A stretch of DNA of 64,000 bases, taken from contig CATJOY010000050.1 of assembly GCA_949741925.1 (NCBI GenBank), positions 49,370 to 113,369 on the forward strand. Reading direction: 5' to 3'. How positions within the stretch are numbered: the stretch's first letter is position 1; every line of letters begins with the position of its first letter. This document shows positions 24,161 to 32,002 of this stretch, piece by piece. The position numbers and the translations under genes were made by a program. The DNA is from an uncultured Desulfovibrionaceae bacterium. Lineage in GTDB: Bacteria > Desulfobacterota > Desulfovibrionia > Desulfovibrionales > Desulfovibrionaceae. A model generated the notes under the pieces. The model did no database searches, was not told the origin of the DNA, and was given only the letters and a program-made list of their open reading frames with translations.

Positions 24161-25681
24161 TTAAATACCCCGGTCTTCGTCTTTTTCCTCCCCTTTTTGC
24201 CAGAGTGATTCCGCCCCCTTTTCCCGAGACAGCCCGTTGTACATCCCCTTCTCTTCCAGCGCTTGCCACTGAGAATGGTTAAGCCGCAGGCCCCCTGAGG
24301 CATCCCCAAACTCGGCTCCTCTGGCCGGAATGAGACCAGAACGCAAAAGATGCTCCAACATCCCCGCGCGCGAACCATTCCGGCTGCCCTGCGGTCGAAG
24401 ATACGTATAAATCCCCCCTGAGGGCAGCGGTAACTCCAGGTCGGGAAACATGGTCTCAAGCAATGCGCGCAGCGCCGTTGCCCGTTGCCGGAGAGTCTCG
24501 CGAAGCCATGCCAGATGCTCCCGGCTGATAGCATTGAGATAGTGACCGGCCACTAATTGGGGCAACACGCTGAGGCCGGCATCCATCTGACGACGAACGG
24601 CCGCAAGCTTGGCAACCACCGCCCCGGGAGCCACCAACCAGCCGGCACGTACATTTTTACCAACATAGCTGGATAGGGAGCCGATCAACAAAACCTGCCC
24701 CAAGTTATCCAGCGCCTTGATAGGTCTTACCGGAACCGCACGGGAAAAGGCCAACAAGCTATAAGCATCATCTTCAACTATGGGGATACGGCGCGCTGAA
24801 CAATAGTGCAGCACATCTCTTTTACGCTGCTCGCTCATGGCAATGCCTGTTGGGTTCTGAAAAACCGGGTTAAGAAAGATCATCTTCAAATCCCGGCGAG
24901 CGGCAAGCGCATCCAAACCGTCAAGGGTTATGCCCTGCTCGTCCATGGGAATGGCGAACAATCTGAGTCCGGCAGCCTGAAAAACAGGCAGGGAATAGAA
25001 ATAGGAAGGAGCCTCAATGCCCACAACATCCCCAGGGCGCAGCAGGGACTGCGTTATAAGAAACAACGCCTGCTGCGCCCCGCTGGTGACCAGAATCTGC
25101 TCTTCCGGAACATGAAGCCCAAGGTTCTCCCGCAGATGGCGTCGGATAGTTTTCTGGAACGCCCTCAGCCCGACCAGAGATGATTCGTCATCTAGTTCCT
25201 GAACGAGAACCTCCTGCCAGACCGCTTCAGGCATAACCACAGTGGGCAGAAGCGAAGCGGCCATATCATTGCTTGACAGATCCCGGAGTACTCCGCGTTG
25301 CCCGCGTGACCTCCTGAGTTCAGTCACGAGAGCGGTGTATTCTTCATAGCCGGGGGCGGCACGTAGAGCCAGAGGCTCCCGCCAATTGAGGATGGGGTAA
25401 TGTTGCAGCCCCCATTTTTCACCGTTCACATAAGTACCGCTGCCAAGCCGACGGAGCAGAATACCTCGGTCCGTCAGCTCCTGGATAGCCCGAAGTACTG
25501 TCGAACGGTTAACGCCCAGCAAAGCGGCAAGCTTTCTTTCGGAGGGCAGCCTTTCTTCACCCCCGATCAGGCCGTTTTCAAGGGCATTCTCGATCAAGGC
25601 AATGATCTGCCTGTACAGCGGTTGGTTGGTCCGCTTTTCCAGCGGTAATTTCCAGAGGTCTGTATGCTGCGGACTGTTCAT
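24161..25681 (-). CDS. pdxR: MocR-family regulator (GntR HTH plus aminotransferase domain), PdxR-like
   Basis: A 506-residue regulator. Residues 20-86 are a GntR winged helix (LPSERKLAALLGVNRSTVLRAIQELTDRGILLRRLGSGTYV). Residues about 110-490 form a fold-I aminotransferase domain: VTSGAQQALFLI, IEAPSYFYS, NPVFQNPTG, VEDDAYSLL and RLNHSQW. It is divergent from pdxST, so it most likely senses pyridoxal phosphate and controls that operon. The PLP lysine is expected in the motif S-K-x6-7-R. Here the ungapped match is GSLSSYVGKNVRAGW, with Ser338 at the lysine position and Lys342 four residues on. Cofactor binding may therefore be non-covalent. ATG 25681 follows AGGAG. A charged tail (KGEEKDEDRGI) is unusual. 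Confidence 0.87.
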   Translation of the reverse strand: MNSPQHTDLWKLPLEKRTNQPLYRQIIALIENALENGLIGGEERLPSERKLAALLGVNRSTVLRAIQELTDRGILLRRLGSGTYVNGEKWGLQHYPILNWREPLALRAAPGYEEYTALVTELRRSRGQRGVLRDLSSNDMAASLLPTVVMPEAVWQEVLVQELDDESSLVGLRAFQKTIRRHLRENLGLHVPEEQILVTSGAQQALFLITQSLLRPGDVVGIEAPSYFYSLPVFQAAGLRLFAIPMDEQGITLDGLDALAARRDLKMIFLNPVFQNPTGIAMSEQRKRDVLHYCSARRIPIVEDDAYSLLAFSRAVPVRPIKALDNLGQVLLIGSLSSYVGKNVRAGWLVAPGAVVAKLAAVRRQMDAGLSVLPQLVAGHYLNAISREHLAWLRETLRQRATALRALLETMFPDLELPLPSGGIYTYLRPQGSRNGSRAGMLEHLLRSGLIPARGAEFGDASGGLRLNHSQWQALEEKGMYNGLSREKGAESLWQKGEEKDEDRGI

Positions 25682-25699
25682 TGACTCCTGCTATCACAG

Positions 25700-25730
25700 A
25701 TTGGATGGTATAAAAAGGGTCCAATTGGAT
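25700..25730. promoter_or_regulatory. Candidate PdxR operator between pdxR and pdxS
   Basis: ATTGGAT occurs at 25700-25706 and 25724-25730 as a direct repeat with a 24-base step. The second copy is part of the palindrome TCCAATTGGA (25720-25729). Direct plus inverted repeats of this kind are typical of MocR regulators, which bind as dimers with flexible linkers. Confidence 0.45.
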
Positions 25731-25786
25731 CTTTTTTCTCTCCCGGTTTCTTCCATAATCACCAAAACATTTCGGGAGGATCGACC

Positions 25787-26677
25787 GTGGATACAACAAA
25801 AACCGGAACCTTAGCCGTAAAGCGCGGTATGGCCCAAATGCAAAAGGGCGGAGTTATCATGGATGTAGTCAACGCGGAGCAAGCCAAGATCGCTGAATCC
25901 GCCGGGGCTGTGGCCGTCATGGCTCTGGAACGGGTTCCCTCGGATATCCGTGCTGCCGGAGGCGTGGCCCGAATGGCTGACCCGCTGATCATTGAAGAGG
26001 TTATGAAGGCCGTAACCATACCTGTCATGGCTAAAGCACGCATCGGGCATATTGCTGAAGCGCATATCCTGGAAGCCCTGGGCGTCGATTATATCGACGA
26101 AAGTGAGGTTCTCACTCCGGCTGATGAGGAATTCCACATTCTTAAAAGTGAGTACACTGTTCCCTTTGTTTGCGGTTGCAGAGATCTTGGCGAAGGCCTA
26201 CGCCGTATCGGGGAGGGAGCTTCCATGCTGCGAACCAAGGGGGAACCGGGAACGGGCAACATTGTTGAGGCAGTGCGGCACATGCGTAAAGTACAATCGG
26301 AACTGCATGTCCTTTGCGCCAAAAGCGACGATGAGCTGATGGCCTACGCCAAATCTATAGGAGCCCCCTATGAACTGGTCTGCGAGGTCAAGCGCCTGGG
26401 AGCCCTGCCTGTGGTCAATTTTGCAGCCGGAGGCATAGCAACGCCTGCCGATGCAGCCTTAATGATGATGCTGGGTGCGGATGGAGTCTTCGTAGGATCA
26501 GGCATCTTCAAATCTGCTAACCCGGAAAAATTCGCCAAAGCTATTGTTCACGCGACCTTGAACTACAGGGAGTACCCCATGCTGGCCGAACTTTCCAAAG
26601 GACTCGGTACACCGATGAAAGGGCTGGAAATAGCCGCCCTTCCCTCGTCACAGCGAATGCAGGAACGGGGGTGGTAA
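25787..26677 (+). CDS. pdxS: Pyridoxal 5'-phosphate synthase subunit PdxS
   Basis: A 296-residue (beta/alpha)8 enzyme that makes PLP from ribose 5-phosphate, glyceraldehyde 3-phosphate and ammonia. [94 protein letters not shown] and [11 protein letters not shown] are the strongly conserved blocks, with both catalytic lysines. The GTG start at 25787 follows GGGAGG. It ends one base before pdxT, and the two proteins form a 24-subunit complex. Confidence 0.98.
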   Translation: MDTTKTGTLAVKRGMAQMQKGGVIMDVVNAEQAKIAESAGAVAVMALERVPSDIRAAGGVARMADPLIIEEVMKAVTIPVMAKARIGHIAEAHILEALGVDYIDESEVLTPADEEFHILKSEYTVPFVCGCRDLGEGLRRIGEGASMLRTKGEPGTGNIVEAVRHMRKVQSELHVLCAKSDDELMAYAKSIGAPYELVCEVKRLGALPVVNFAAGGIATPADAALMMMLGADGVFVGSGIFKSANPEKFAKAIVHATLNYREYPMLAELSKGLGTPMKGLEIAALPSSQRMQERGW

Positions 26678-26678
26678 A

Positions 26679-27251
26679 ATGAACCGCGTAGGCGTTCTGG
26701 CCTTGCAAGGGGCTGTTTCCGAGCATCTGCGCATGGCTGCCCGGGTAGGCTGTGAACCGGTTCCCGTCACGGACGCCGCCACCCTACTCGGTTGTGACGC
26801 CCTGGTTATACCAGGGGGCGAGTCCACCACCATAAGCCGACTTATCCATACTCGCGGACTGGCCCGACCTCTCTGCTATTTTGCCGTTCAAAAGCCGGTG
26901 CTGGGAACATGTGCCGGGATGATCCTATGCGCAAAAGCGGTGACAGAGTCGGGCAAGGGACCTGAACCGCTGGGGCTGATGAATATCACTGTGGAACGCA
27001 ACGGATTCGGTAGACAGGTGAACAGCTTTGAAACCGATCTGAGCGTAACTGGATTGGGCAGTCTTCCGGCAGTCTTCATCCGCGCTCCGTATATCAAAAC
27101 AGCGGGACCGGAGGTCCGTATACTGGCCTATGTGAAAAACCGGGCCGTCATGGCCGAACAGGGAACTCTCCTGGTCACGGCCTTCCATCCCGAACTTACG
27201 GACGACCTCAACGTGTACCGGTACTTTACAGCCAAAATACAACCTGCCTGA
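26679..27251 (+). CDS. pdxT: Pyridoxal 5'-phosphate synthase glutaminase subunit PdxT
   Basis: A 190-residue class-I glutamine amidotransferase. GVLALQGAVSEH, IPGGESTTI, VLGTCAGMIL (Cys nucleophile) and LLVTAFHPELTDD (catalytic His-x-Glu) are present. It supplies ammonia to PdxS through an internal channel. The ATG is a single base after the pdxS stop. The operon then ends at a hairpin. Confidence 0.97.
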   Translation: MNRVGVLALQGAVSEHLRMAARVGCEPVPVTDAATLLGCDALVIPGGESTTISRLIHTRGLARPLCYFAVQKPVLGTCAGMILCAKAVTESGKGPEPLGLMNITVERNGFGRQVNSFETDLSVTGLGSLPAVFIRAPYIKTAGPEVRILAYVKNRAVMAEQGTLLVTAFHPELTDDLNVYRYFTAKIQPA

Positions 27252-27301
27252 CTCTCCCACCAACCTGCTGTGCATACTGCCTTAAGAAAACGGAAAAAAA
27301 T

Positions 27302-27332
27302 AACGGCCCCCCTTGGTTTTGAGGGGGTGCCG
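27302..27332. terminator. Terminator between pdxT and tilS (convergent)
   Basis: An inverted repeat CGGC..CCCC / GGGG..GCCG with loop TTGGTTTTGA and TTT after it can serve pdxT. It also lies downstream of the minus-strand tilS. Confidence 0.7.
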
Positions 27333-27436
27333 TTTCCGGAGCGGCCGAAAAAACGGCTGCCCATAGGATAAGAGCCAATTCCAAAGTCAGAAAACGTTGT
27401 TTCCCTCTCAAGGAAAACGCCTTTGACAAGCCGGGA

Positions 27437-28492
27437 TCAGCGCCCCGGCTCCGTTTCACGATAGATCAACACCCCCCCCTGGTGTATCCTGGCCCGCTTC
27501 CCGCCATGAAAACGCAACTCTTTGCCGCCTTCGCCGCGCCGCCAGGCCGCCTCAAGCTCTAAAAGCGTTCCGGCCCGGACTTGGCCCGGCCCTGCGGCAT
27601 CCAAAAGAGCCTTATACAGGCGAAGACGCAACGCCGGATGCAGGCCGCACAGCAAGGCCTTGCCAATGTGCCTGCCTTGTGGAGAGGCGCACGGCGTGAC
27701 CAGCTTGAGAGAAGCCTCAAGCTGTTCCTCAAGATACCCTGCGTCCAGACGGGCAATACGCCAGCGCCGGGCAACATGCTCCAAAAAAGCGGGATTTTCC
27801 GCCAGAAACAACGGCACCATCCGTTCGCGGACTCTGTTTCGCAAATACCGGGCATCGGTATTAAGCGGGTCCAGTATCCAGGAAGCGCCAAACGAACATA
27901 AAAACGCTTCCAATGCCGCACGGGGCGTCAACAATAGGGGGCGTATCAGATGGCGAGACCAATCCACGCCTTCCATGCCCGCCAGAGCCGGCCAGACAGC
28001 CCCCCGCATCAGCCGCATCAGAGCATCCTCGGCCAAGTCGTTCAGTTGGTGCCCCAGGGCAATGTACCGGGCGGATCGGGCCTGCCTGACCCGCTCAAGG
28101 AAAGCGAAACGGGCGTTGCGTCCGGCTTCTTCATGGCCGATGCCGCATTCCGCCGCCAGCCTCCCGACATCCACCCGTTCCGTCGCAAAGTCCAGGCCGA
28201 GATCCGCGGCAAGCTCGCCCGCGCGGCGTACCTCGTCAACGGCCTCAGGCCGCAGGCAATGATCCAGGATGGCAACGGTCAAACGCACGCCGTGCCGAGC
28301 AGACAACACCCTCAAACAGGACAGCAGAGCCAAAGAATCCGCTCCTCCGGAAAAGCCCAGCACAATGCCTGCGTCCCGCAAGGCCAGACCAAGCTCCTCC
28401 AGGCAGAAACGCTCAATGCCAAGGCACAGCCGCGCGCTTTCCGGCGTAAGATCCCGCAGGCTTGCAGGAACGCGGGGATATACGCTCTTCAT
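27437..28492 (-). CDS. tilS: tRNA(Ile)-lysidine synthase
   Basis: A 351-residue cytosolic enzyme that attaches lysine to C34 of the CAU-anticodon Ile tRNA so that it reads AUA. VLGFSGGADSLALL (residues 44-57) is the PP-loop ATP site. LTVAILDHCLRPEA, NARFAFL, ALGHQLNDLAEDALMRLMRG and LIRPLLLTPR follow in the normal order, and RYLRNRVRERMVPLF is the substrate helix. The C-terminal domain is shortened compared with E. coli TilS (about 430), as is common outside enterics. It follows hemA by 55 bases on the same strand. Confidence 0.94.
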   Translation of the reverse strand: MKSVYPRVPASLRDLTPESARLCLGIERFCLEELGLALRDAGIVLGFSGGADSLALLSCLRVLSARHGVRLTVAILDHCLRPEAVDEVRRAGELAADLGLDFATERVDVGRLAAECGIGHEEAGRNARFAFLERVRQARSARYIALGHQLNDLAEDALMRLMRGAVWPALAGMEGVDWSRHLIRPLLLTPRAALEAFLCSFGASWILDPLNTDARYLRNRVRERMVPLFLAENPAFLEHVARRWRIARLDAGYLEEQLEASLKLVTPCASPQGRHIGKALLCGLHPALRLRLYKALLDAAGPGQVRAGTLLELEAAWRRGEGGKELRFHGGKRARIHQGGVLIYRETEPGR

Positions 28493-28547
28493 AATTGTGA
28501 AATTCTCTCAAAAAAACCTGGAAAAATCCTGAGCCCTCGGAAACCCC

Positions 28548-29861
28548 TCAAGACCTCTTTCTCCCGGGATGAGGGGTGGAGGAAAGCTCCTCGCCATCCA
28601 AATTAAAGACCCGGCGCAGCGTTCCCACAGCCGCCAGACCTGCTTCCTCGCCTTCGTTGAAGCGTCGTTTCAAATAGGAGATGGGCGCATGATTCAGCTT
28701 TTTAATAACTCCGCCGAGCATGGCTTCAAGAGCGCTGCGCATTTCATCGCTGACCGGCCCGATCCGGCGCAACGTTCTGGCCAACTCTTCTTCAGCAATC
28801 CTCTCGGCCCGGCAGACCAAATCCGCAATGGCAGGTTGCAGACTGAGTGAACGCAACCACTGGCAAAAGCGAATACATTCCTCCTCCACAATGGCCTCAG
28901 CCTTAACCGCCTCATCCCGCCGAGCCGCTCGATTTTCTTCAACCACGGCGGAGAGATCGTCAATAGCATAGAGATACACATTATCCAGCTTGCCCACGCT
29001 TTCTTCCACATCCCGGGGCACGGCTATATCAATAATGAACACCGGCTTGTTCTTGCGTTTCTTCATCACAGCCCGCATCATCTCCCGGCTTATGATCGGT
29101 TCCGGCGCGCCCGTGGAGCTGATAACAATATCCGCCTGTTCCAAATGTTCTTGAAGCTGCTCAAATTCCAGAGGCTTGGCCTTGAAACGCTCCGCCAGAG
29201 CAAAGGCGCGCTCAAAGGTGCGGTTGGTCACGGCCAGCAAGGCCCCCTGCCCTTCGCAAAGATGCGCGGCGGCAAGTTCGGCCATCTCTCCCGCGCCGAT
29301 AAGCAGCACCTGCTTACCGGAAAGGGAGTCAAAAATTCTCCGGGCCAAGGCAACCGCCGCATAGCTGATAGAAACCGCCGCCGAAGCCAGGGCGGTTTCA
29401 CTGCGAACCCGTTTTGCCGTCATAAACGCCTTGTGCAGAAGCCTGCCGAGAATAAGCTTTACGGTGTTGTCATCAACGGCGCGGCGGTAGGCATCCTTGA
29501 GCTGGCCCAAAATCTGCGGTTCTCCGAGTACCAGGGAATCCAAACTGGATGCCACCCGAAGAACATGGCGCACGGCATCTTCGCCACAATAGCTATAGAG
29601 ATGCGATTCCAGCTCACAGGCATGCGCGCCGCAAATTCCGGCCCAGGCTTCTTGAGCCTGTCTCCAGGTTTCCTCGCCCGGCCCGCAGACGAGCACCTCA
29701 ACCCGGTTACAGGTGGAAAGCCACAGTGATTCAACAATGGCCCCTTGTGGCGCCAGCGGGCTGCATGCCCCGCATTCGCGGCCTGCCAGGGCAAAACGTT
29801 CCCGGATGGCAAGATCCGCGGTGCGGTGATTGAGGCCGATAAGGTAAAGTTGGTGCATCAT
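28548..29861 (-). CDS. hemA: Glutamyl-tRNA reductase
   Basis: A 437-residue enzyme for the first step of C5 tetrapyrrole synthesis: NADPH reduction of glutamyl-tRNA to glutamate-1-semialdehyde. LIGLNHRTADLAIRERFAL is the family start, and LWLSTCNRVEVLV holds the catalytic Cys. GEPQILGQLKDAYRRA, SYAAVALARRIF and VLLIGAGEMAELAAAHL form the NADPH domain, and FIIDIAVPRDVEE the dimer region. The start is ATG 29861, 11 bases after the upstream CcsA-like stop; the next codon is also ATG. It is the last gene of a heme/siroheme operon. The open frame reaches 30131, but the extra part is a shadow of the upstream gene. Confidence 0.96.
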   Translation of the reverse strand: MMHQLYLIGLNHRTADLAIRERFALAGRECGACSPLAPQGAIVESLWLSTCNRVEVLVCGPGEETWRQAQEAWAGICGAHACELESHLYSYCGEDAVRHVLRVASSLDSLVLGEPQILGQLKDAYRRAVDDNTVKLILGRLLHKAFMTAKRVRSETALASAAVSISYAAVALARRIFDSLSGKQVLLIGAGEMAELAAAHLCEGQGALLAVTNRTFERAFALAERFKAKPLEFEQLQEHLEQADIVISSTGAPEPIISREMMRAVMKKRKNKPVFIIDIAVPRDVEESVGKLDNVYLYAIDDLSAVVEENRAARRDEAVKAEAIVEEECIRFCQWLRSLSLQPAIADLVCRAERIAEEELARTLRRIGPVSDEMRSALEAMLGGVIKKLNHAPISYLKRRFNEGEEAGLAAVGTLRRVFNLDGEELSSTPHPGRKRS

Positions 29862-29871
29862 GGCGTCCGGC

Positions 29872-30690
29872 TTAGAAGAAGCGATGGTGGCTGTCGGTAA
29901 AAAAATTGATGCCAATGGACGCCAGGGAGAGCGCAAAGACAAAAAGCAGCATCCAGGCCGTTTTCCTGCCGCGCCACCCGACGGCCAATCTCTGGTGGAA
30001 TAAAACGGCATAGGCGAACCAGATGATGAAGGAGAGAATTTCCTTGGGATCGAAACTGACTGTGCTGCCCCAAACCCCTCTGGCCCAGGCGAACCCCGAG
30101 ACAAGACCCAGGGTAAACAGCGGGAACCCAATGGTTACGGCTAATCTATTAACCGTATCAAAGGTGGCTATGGCCGGAAGCTCCCTATCAAACTCCGAAA
30201 ATGCCAGACGGTTTTTCAGCTTGTGCTCCATGTGGAGAAACAGCAAGGCTGCTCCCGAGCCTGCAGCCAGGAAAGCGTAACTGAAAAAAAACGCTCCGAT
30301 GTGCAGCAAAAAAAACAATCCGGAAAACCGGGAAGGCAAAACAACCTGCGCATCGCCCGCGCCCAGCGCGGCGACATACAGTATCAAAGCCAGAGGAGCG
30401 GCGCTGAAGGCCAGAAACGAGAGTTTCAAAAAACGCCAGCCAGCAATATAGACCAAAAGCACGCACCAGGACATCAATTGCAACAAGCAGCCCCGGCCGA
30501 GATCTTCCATATTCTGCGTCAGCAGCAACACAAGAATCAAGAGCGTATGCAAACAGAAGCCGGCAAGGGTCAACAACGCAGCCAGCCTGCGCAAGCCCTC
30601 CTTGCCGGGCCTGATGCCTGCCAGGCTCCCGAAGGCCCCCAGCCCGTACAGAAGGATAATTAAAAAGGACATAAGGTCAGAAAAAATCAT
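29872..30690 (-). CDS. CcsA/HemX-like cytochrome c assembly membrane protein
   Basis: A 272-residue integral membrane protein with about eight hydrophobic segments. GIRPGKEGLRRLA, then the stretch FSGLFFLLHIGAFFFSYAFL with a conserved His, and TVSFDPKEILSFIIWFAYAVLFHQRLAVGWRG match the CcsA/HemX family, where His residues bind heme. The tryptophan-rich WWD motif is replaced by ARGVWGSTVSFDP, which is closer to HemX/YpjD than to CcsA. ATG 30690 follows GGAGAG. It overlaps the upstream siroheme gene by 14 bases. Its place between the siroheme gene and hemA supports a role in heme supply or control of HemA. Confidence 0.88.
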   Translation of the reverse strand: MIFSDLMSFLIILLYGLGAFGSLAGIRPGKEGLRRLAALLTLAGFCLHTLLILVLLLTQNMEDLGRGCLLQLMSWCVLLVYIAGWRFLKLSFLAFSAAPLALILYVAALGAGDAQVVLPSRFSGLFFLLHIGAFFFSYAFLAAGSGAALLFLHMEHKLKNRLAFSEFDRELPAIATFDTVNRLAVTIGFPLFTLGLVSGFAWARGVWGSTVSFDPKEILSFIIWFAYAVLFHQRLAVGWRGRKTAWMLLFVFALSLASIGINFFTDSHHRFF

Positions 30691-31366
30691 GCGCCATCTC
30701 TCCGATCCGGTCATGGAGCGTTGCGGGAAGAAGACTGCGCAGCAGCTCTCGAGCTTGGAAGGCAGCCTGCTCATCGCCGCCGGAGCCCTTTTTCAGCAAC
30801 TCGCCGAGGTCAGAATCAGCCACAGCCCGGAAAATTTCGGCATGGGCGTCGGAACCAAGATCCAAGGCCAGAACATACGGCCGCAGCACCCCCATAAAGC
30901 GCGTCAGCGCGCCGAATTCCCGCTCCAGCATCTCTCTAGCTGCCTCTTTCATCCGGCGGGCCACAGCAGGGCTGAGGCCGCTGGTAGAAAAGGCCGCCAG
31001 CAGCGGCCCGGAGGCAAAATGTGCGGGCACCAGAAAATCTCCGGCTTCGGGGGCATCTGCGATATTACAGAAGATTCCTCGCGCACGGCAGAGCGTTGCC
31101 AGCCGGGCATTGGCTTCCCGGTCGCCTGAGGCTGCAAAAACCAAGCTCCGCCCCTCAAGATCCGCCTCACAGAGCTGACGGCAGACAAAACGGACGGGGG
31201 CAGCCGCAGGCAAAGCGTGCCCGGCCTTTTCGCAGGTATCCACCACAAGAATTTCCGCCGGCTCGCAGGGCACAAGCGAGGCCACCTTACGCCTACCCAC
31301 GCGACCGGCTCCGAAAACCAGAATCAGCCGTCCTCTGAGATCAAGAAACAGGGGATACGCTTGCAT
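30677..31366 (-). CDS. Siroheme synthase N-terminal domain protein (precorrin-2 dehydrogenase/ferrochelatase)
   Basis: A 229-residue Met8p/CysG-N-like enzyme. YPLFLDLRGRLILVFGAGRVGRRKVASLV is the NAD-binding start. FAASGDREANARLATLCRARGIFCNIADAPEAGDFLVPA, GPLLAAFSTSGLSPAVARRMKEAARE and the C-terminal helical domain follow. It oxidises precorrin-2 to sirohydrochlorin and may insert iron, feeding the siroheme of dissimilatory sulfite reductase. The methyltransferase half (CobA) is not fused. It heads the operon with the CcsA-like gene and hemA. Confidence 0.93.
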   Translation of the reverse strand: MQAYPLFLDLRGRLILVFGAGRVGRRKVASLVPCEPAEILVVDTCEKAGHALPAAAPVRFVCRQLCEADLEGRSLVFAASGDREANARLATLCRARGIFCNIADAPEAGDFLVPAHFASGPLLAAFSTSGLSPAVARRMKEAAREMLEREFGALTRFMGVLRPYVLALDLGSDAHAEIFRAVADSDLGELLKKGSGGDEQAAFQARELLRSLLPATLHDRIGEMAHDFF

Positions 31367-31554
31367 GGGGAGTATATAGCCCGAAGAGGCTATGACTGGA
31401 AAGGGACTTTTTGAAGAACCGAACCGGGCAGATGGGTAACGAGTATAAAGGGTTCAAGCCAAGGAACCCTTATGGAAAGCATGGATTGCTCCCCTCATCT
31501 GCTACGCCTCCTGCTCATGAAGAATGCACTTTGACAACAGGCGCTAAAAATCAA

Positions 31555-31587
31555 GAGCCCGCCTCCCCAAAGGAAGCGGGCGAAAAA
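31555..31587 (-). terminator. Terminator of rpsT
   Basis: On the minus strand, GCCCGCCTCCCC-type arms pair as GCCCGCTTCC/GGGAGGCGGGC around TTTG, 16 bases after the rpsT stop; a T-rich tract follows. Confidence 0.8.
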
Positions 31588-31602
31588 AACTGTTTGTAAG
31601 AC

Positions 31603-31866
31603 CTATTCCTTGATGGAGTTCACAGCCTTGGCAAGGCGGGAAACCTTGCGCGAGGCGTTTTTCCAATGCACAGCCCTGCCGGAATACTTGCCGAGAACAG
31701 AAGTAGCAGCCACCAGCGCGGCGCTGGCCGCTTCCTGATCCTTATTCTGCACGGCAATCCGGACCGCTTTAACCACATTTTTGATGCGGGTACGCGCGGC
31801 GCGGTTCCGGGCCGCTCTCTTCAGGCTCTGCTTATGACGCTTAAGGGCAGACTTGTGATTAGCCAA
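31603..31866 (-). CDS. rpsT: 30S ribosomal protein S20
   Basis: An 87-residue basic helical protein. [23 protein letters not shown] is the canonical start and [17 protein letters not shown] the canonical end. It binds 16S rRNA early in 30S assembly. A GGGG-containing ribosome site lies just upstream. It is a single-gene unit with its own terminator. Confidence 0.98.
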   Translation of the reverse strand: MANHKSALKRHKQSLKRAARNRAARTRIKNVVKAVRIAVQNKDQEAASAALVAATSVLGKYSGRAVHWKNASRKVSRLAKAVNSIKE

Positions 31867-32002
31867 GGGGTCCTCCGAATATCCTTAGCGGCGGTGCTCC
31901 GCCGGTCAATGTAAAGGGTAGTAGCTATCCGCTTTACCCTCTTCTGTCAAGCATGAAATGGCGGGAAACAGCGGCCTTTGGGTCCGTTCCCTACCGACCG
32001 GA

